From an uncultured bacterium (GTDB lineage Bacteria > Cyanobacteriota > Vampirovibrionia > Gastranaerophilales > Gastranaerophilaceae), in NCBI GenBank assembly GCA_900550295.1, contig URRM01000068.1, forward strand, positions 1 through 8,789: a stretch of DNA of 8,789 bases, written 5' to 3'. Numbering within the stretch: position 1 is the stretch's first letter; each line of letters opens with the position of its first letter. The notes under the pieces were generated by a model, which was not told the DNA's origin, did not search any database, and was given only the letters and a program-made list of their open reading frames with translations. Shown here piece by piece: positions 6,520-8,789 of the stretch. Position numbers and translations under genes: made by a program.

Positions 6520-7236
6520 ATGTTAAAGGAATTACTTGATTTAAAATCTTGTGGGGCAACAGGTATAAAGCTAGAGTTTGAAAGCGAGTACACAGATTGG
6601 AAAAGTGCTTTTGAACTATCCGAACTTGTTCATAGAGTCGATATGGATTTGTGCGTAAAACTTGGAGGTTTATCTTCAATTCAAGATTTACATATTTGTA
6701 AAGAGCTTTATGCAAATTCAATAGTTGCGCCAATGGTTGAATCAGCTTATGGAGCAGAAAAATTCTTGTCATCTGTTAAACAAGTTTTCAATAAAAATTA
6801 TCCAAATTTATATTTAAACATAGAAACAAAATCAGCGTTTGAACATCTTGATGAAATAGTCGAAAAATCTGATAAAATTACGGGGTTTGTGTTAGGTCGA
6901 AGTGATTTGAAAAAATCTTTGGGAATCGCTCAAGCAAATTCTGATGAAATTTTAGAATACTGTAATAAGTTAGACAAAGTTTGTGAAACAACAAATAAAC
7001 AATTTGTACTGGGTGGTAAAATAAATCCTGAATCTGTCCATTTTATGGAGAAATTACCACACTTAACTCATTTTGAAACAAGAAAAGTAATATTTGAAGC
7101 AAGAAGTTTAAACGAAAACTCAATAGAAAAAGCTTTAGTGTTTGAATTGAATTTCTTAAAAAGAAAAACTCATTTGTTTCAAGAGGATTTAGAACGAATT
7201 GAGTTTATTGAAAAATCATTAAAAATGAAAGTATAG
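6520..7236 (+). CDS. HpcH/HpaI aldolase / citrate lyase family protein
   Basis: This 238-residue protein has the TIM-barrel pattern of the HpcH/HpaI/CitE superfamily. These enzymes make or break C-C bonds next to pyruvate or acyl-CoA enolates using a divalent metal. The visible strand motifs run in order: GIKLEFE (15-21), VKLGG (46-50), IVAPMVES (68-75), LNIET (99-103), GFVLGRSDL (122-130), LGGKINPES (164-172) and FETRKVIF (185-192). E102 and D129 are at the positions expected for the two metal ligands. The barrel is followed by a charged helical tail (about 200-238). Relatives of this shape often occur in polysaccharide gene clusters as uncharacterised aldolases. The substrate is unknown, and the sequence shows no specific match to the classical homoprotocatechuate enzyme. 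The start is ATG 6520, eleven bases after the LdpA-like stop, and the next gene begins nine bases after its stop. Confidence 0.75.
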   Translation: MLKELLDLKSCGATGIKLEFESEYTDWKSAFELSELVHRVDMDLCVKLGGLSSIQDLHICKELYANSIVAPMVESAYGAEKFLSSVKQVFNKNYPNLYLNIETKSAFEHLDEIVEKSDKITGFVLGRSDLKKSLGIAQANSDEILEYCNKLDKVCETTNKQFVLGGKINPESVHFMEKLPHLTHFETRKVIFEARSLNENSIEKALVFELNFLKRKTHLFQEDLERIEFIEKSLKMKV

Positions 7237-7245
7237 AGGTTAAAT

Positions 7246-8082
7246 ATGAAAATATTGGTTACAGGTGCAAATGGTATGCTTGGACAAGATTTATGTCCAA
7301 TGTTAGAGGATGCAGATTTTGTAGACGAAGTTGTCGAAACAGATGTTGATACTCTGGATATTACAAATGAAATTCAGGTAAATAAAGTTTTAAAAGAAAC
7401 TCGACCTGATGTTGTTATCCATTGTGCTGCTTATACAAACGTTGATAAAGCTGAAGATGATATGGCAACAGCAGAAAAAATTAACGTAACCGGTACTGAA
7501 AATTTAGCTATTGCTTGCGGAAAATTGGGAATTACGATGCTTGTAATTTCTACTGATTATGTTTTTGACGGTAATAAAAAATCTAAATATATGCCATTAG
7601 ATGCAACAAATCCGTTAAATAATTATGGTTTGACAAAATGGCAAGCAGAAGAGGCTGTCAGAACTTATTGTAAACAATATTATGTTGTTAGAACAAGTTG
7701 GTTGTATGGTCACCATGGTAAAAATTTTGTAGAAACAATGATTAATTGTGCAAAACAAGGTAAAGAATTAAAAGTCGTTAACGATCAAATTGGTTGCCCA
7801 ACTTGGACTGTTGCGTTATCAGAAGGTATTATTGATTTACTGGATGAGATGCCGGAATACGGCACATATCACATTTGCGGAAGCGGGCAAACGTCTTGGT
7901 ATGACTTTGCAAAAGAAATTTTTAGCTTAACCGGTATTAAGGCAAAATTAACCCCTTGCACAACAGAAGAATATCCTGTAAAAGCAAAACGTCCAAAATA
8001 TTCTGTAATGGAAAACGACGGTGTTTGCGATGATTGGAAAAAATCTTTAAAAGAGTATTTGGCTTTAAGAATAGAGGATTAG
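7246..8082 (+). CDS. rfbD: dTDP-4-dehydrorhamnose reductase (RmlD-type SDR)
   Basis: This 278-residue extended short-chain dehydrogenase resembles RmlD/RfbD, which reduces dTDP-4-dehydro-L-rhamnose with NADPH or NADH to dTDP-L-rhamnose in the cytoplasm. It has the Rossmann GANGMLG (7-13), HCAAYTNVDKAE (59-70), typical of the family, STDYVFDG (102-109) and the catalytic YGLTK (Y127, K131), followed by VVRTSWLYG (147-155). The C-terminal RPKYSVMEN is close to the RP-x-x-S-x-L/M-x-N motif. The length fits. A good AGAGG site lies six bases upstream, overlapping the aldolase stop. The other rhamnose genes (rmlA, rmlB, rmlC) are not in this window, so a different 4-keto-sugar nucleotide substrate is possible. 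It forms part of the rightward operon, with only three bases to the next gene. Confidence 0.85.
   Translation: MKILVTGANGMLGQDLCPMLEDADFVDEVVETDVDTLDITNEIQVNKVLKETRPDVVIHCAAYTNVDKAEDDMATAEKINVTGTENLAIACGKLGITMLVISTDYVFDGNKKSKYMPLDATNPLNNYGLTKWQAEEAVRTYCKQYYVVRTSWLYGHHGKNFVETMINCAKQGKELKVVNDQIGCPTWTVALSEGIIDLLDEMPEYGTYHICGSGQTSWYDFAKEIFSLTGIKAKLTPCTTEEYPVKAKRPKYSVMENDGVCDDWKKSLKEYLALRIED
8073..8078 (+). promoter_or_regulatory. Ribosome binding site of the partial TIM-barrel gene
   Basis: AGAGGA lies seven bases before ATG 8086, within the last codons of the RmlD-type gene. It supports the start of this edge-truncated gene. Confidence 0.65.
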
Positions 8083-8085
8083 TTT

Positions 8086-8789
8086 ATGCGTATTGGTGTT
8101 AAACAATTTTCTGATAAATTGCAATTTTTTAAGGATGCTTTAATCAAAATGTATGAAGAAAATGATTTTGATTATGTTGAACTTTTTGTACATCCTGCAA
8201 ATATGGAATATTTGAGCGGTTGGGTTAAGCTAAAAAGTGAATATAATATTCCTTTTTCAATTCATGCTCCGCATTTTAGCCAAGGTTGTAATTTAGCAGA
8301 TAAATCATTTTTTGATTATAACAAAATGGTTTATGAGCAAGTAAACACCTATGCAAAAGCCTTAGATGCCGAATATACTGTGGTCCACGGAGGTATGGAC
8401 GGAGATGTTGAAGAAATTATAAGACAAGCTTCAGTCATTAAACCTTATAAAATGCGTATAGAAAATAAACCTTATGTTGCACCAAGAAACCCAGACAAAA
8501 TGGTTTGCCGAGGAGCAACTCCGGAGGAAATTAAATATATTAAAGATAATTTAGGTTGTGGATTTAATTATGATGTAGGGCATTCTTTTTGTGCTGCTGT
8601 GTCTTTGAAAATAGACCAATATGAAATTATAAAGCAATTTGAAGCTCTAAAACCTGATTCATACCATTTGAGTGACGGTGAATTTGATAACAGAATTGAT
8701 ATTCACTACCATTTAGGAAATGGTGATTATGATTGGGCTAAAATTTTACCAATGATAGATGATTCTAAAAATTGGACACTTGAAACAAT
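8086..8789 (+). CDS. Sugar phosphate isomerase/epimerase-like TIM barrel (xylose isomerase-like, AP endonuclease 2 superfamily), 3'-partial
   Basis: The reading frame starts at ATG 8086, three bases after the RmlD stop and seven bases after an AGAGGA site. It runs open for 234 full codons to the right edge, so the C-terminus is missing. Motifs of the metal-binding barrel are visible: VELFVH (31-36), SIHAPHF (58-64), VVHGG (99-103), RIENKP (124-129) and NYDVGHSF (161-168). HLSDGEFDNRIDIHYHLGNGD (194-214) follows and looks like the last His/Asp/Glu metal-binding region. Candidate ligands are E32, H60, H101, E126, D163, H166 and H194. The superfamily includes sugar isomerases, epimerases and endonuclease IV. 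A role in sugar conversion fits the neighbours better than DNA repair, but the protein is close enough to the endonuclease IV fold that this remains open. Confidence 0.75.
   Translation, partial: MRIGVKQFSDKLQFFKDALIKMYEENDFDYVELFVHPANMEYLSGWVKLKSEYNIPFSIHAPHFSQGCNLADKSFFDYNKMVYEQVNTYAKALDAEYTVVHGGMDGDVEEIIRQASVIKPYKMRIENKPYVAPRNPDKMVCRGATPEEIKYIKDNLGCGFNYDVGHSFCAAVSLKIDQYEIIKQFEALKPDSYHLSDGEFDNRIDIHYHLGNGDYDWAKILPMIDDSKNWTLET

Noticed and set aside
6440..6772. 110-residue minus-strand ORF over the LdpA-like/aldolase junction
   Set aside because: It runs antisense across two well-supported genes and their ribosome site; there is no sign of coding constraint or a recognisable domain.
8086..8789. 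Endonuclease IV (nfo) as the identity of the last gene
   Set aside because: The metal-binding barrel motifs are shared across the superfamily. Operon context with sugar enzymes and the lack of clear endonuclease IV signature motifs make the isomerase/epimerase label safer.

Overview
The window is an AT-rich bacterial segment holding seven real genes and no mobile element, RNA gene or CRISPR array. The best clue to the host is the gene at 5570-6508. It encodes a protein with two 4Fe-4S clusters and an N- and C-terminal signature I recognise from LdpA, a family known mainly from cyanobacteria. Together with the low GC, a WG-repeat protein and no sign of photosynthesis, this suggests a non-photosynthetic relative of Cyanobacteria (Vampirovibrionia/Melainabacteria, possibly Gastranaerophilales). 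That placement is inference, not proof.

Layout. (1) Positions 3-1877 (+): the C-terminal 624 residues of a multi-membrane-span GT-C glycosyltransferase of the ArnT/PMT type. Its frame is still open at the left edge, so the true start lies outside. (2) Positions 1878-2002: a convergent intergenic region packed with CATG-centred dyads and ending in a clear intrinsic terminator. (3) Positions 4418 down to 2003 (-): a two-gene operon, UDP-glucose 6-dehydrogenase followed by a membrane-anchored TPR protein. (4) Positions 4419-4524: a divergent promoter region with a near-consensus sigma-70 promoter for the rightward operon and a 13-bp palindrome. (5) Positions 4525-8789 (+): a tightly packed operon of a WG-repeat protein, the LdpA-like Fe-S protein, an HpcH/HpaI-type aldolase, an RmlD-type sugar-nucleotide reductase, and a sugar isomerase/epimerase-type TIM barrel cut by the right edge. 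Junctions run from an 8-nt overlap to an 11-nt gap.

How the genes may work together. UDP-glucuronate formation, an RmlD-type reductase and a lipid-linked-sugar glycosyltransferase point to cell-envelope polysaccharide or glycolipid synthesis. The unusual part is the co-transcription of an LdpA-like Fe-S protein with a predicted aldolase, a deoxysugar reductase and an isomerase/epimerase. This could be an undescribed sugar-building or redox-responsive envelope pathway, but no substrate can be read from the sequence.

Four automatic start sites needed revision: the TPR gene starts at 3100 (not 3193), the dehydrogenase at 4418 (not 4439), the aldolase at ATG 6520 (not TTG 6517), and the first gene is 5'-partial rather than starting at 87.
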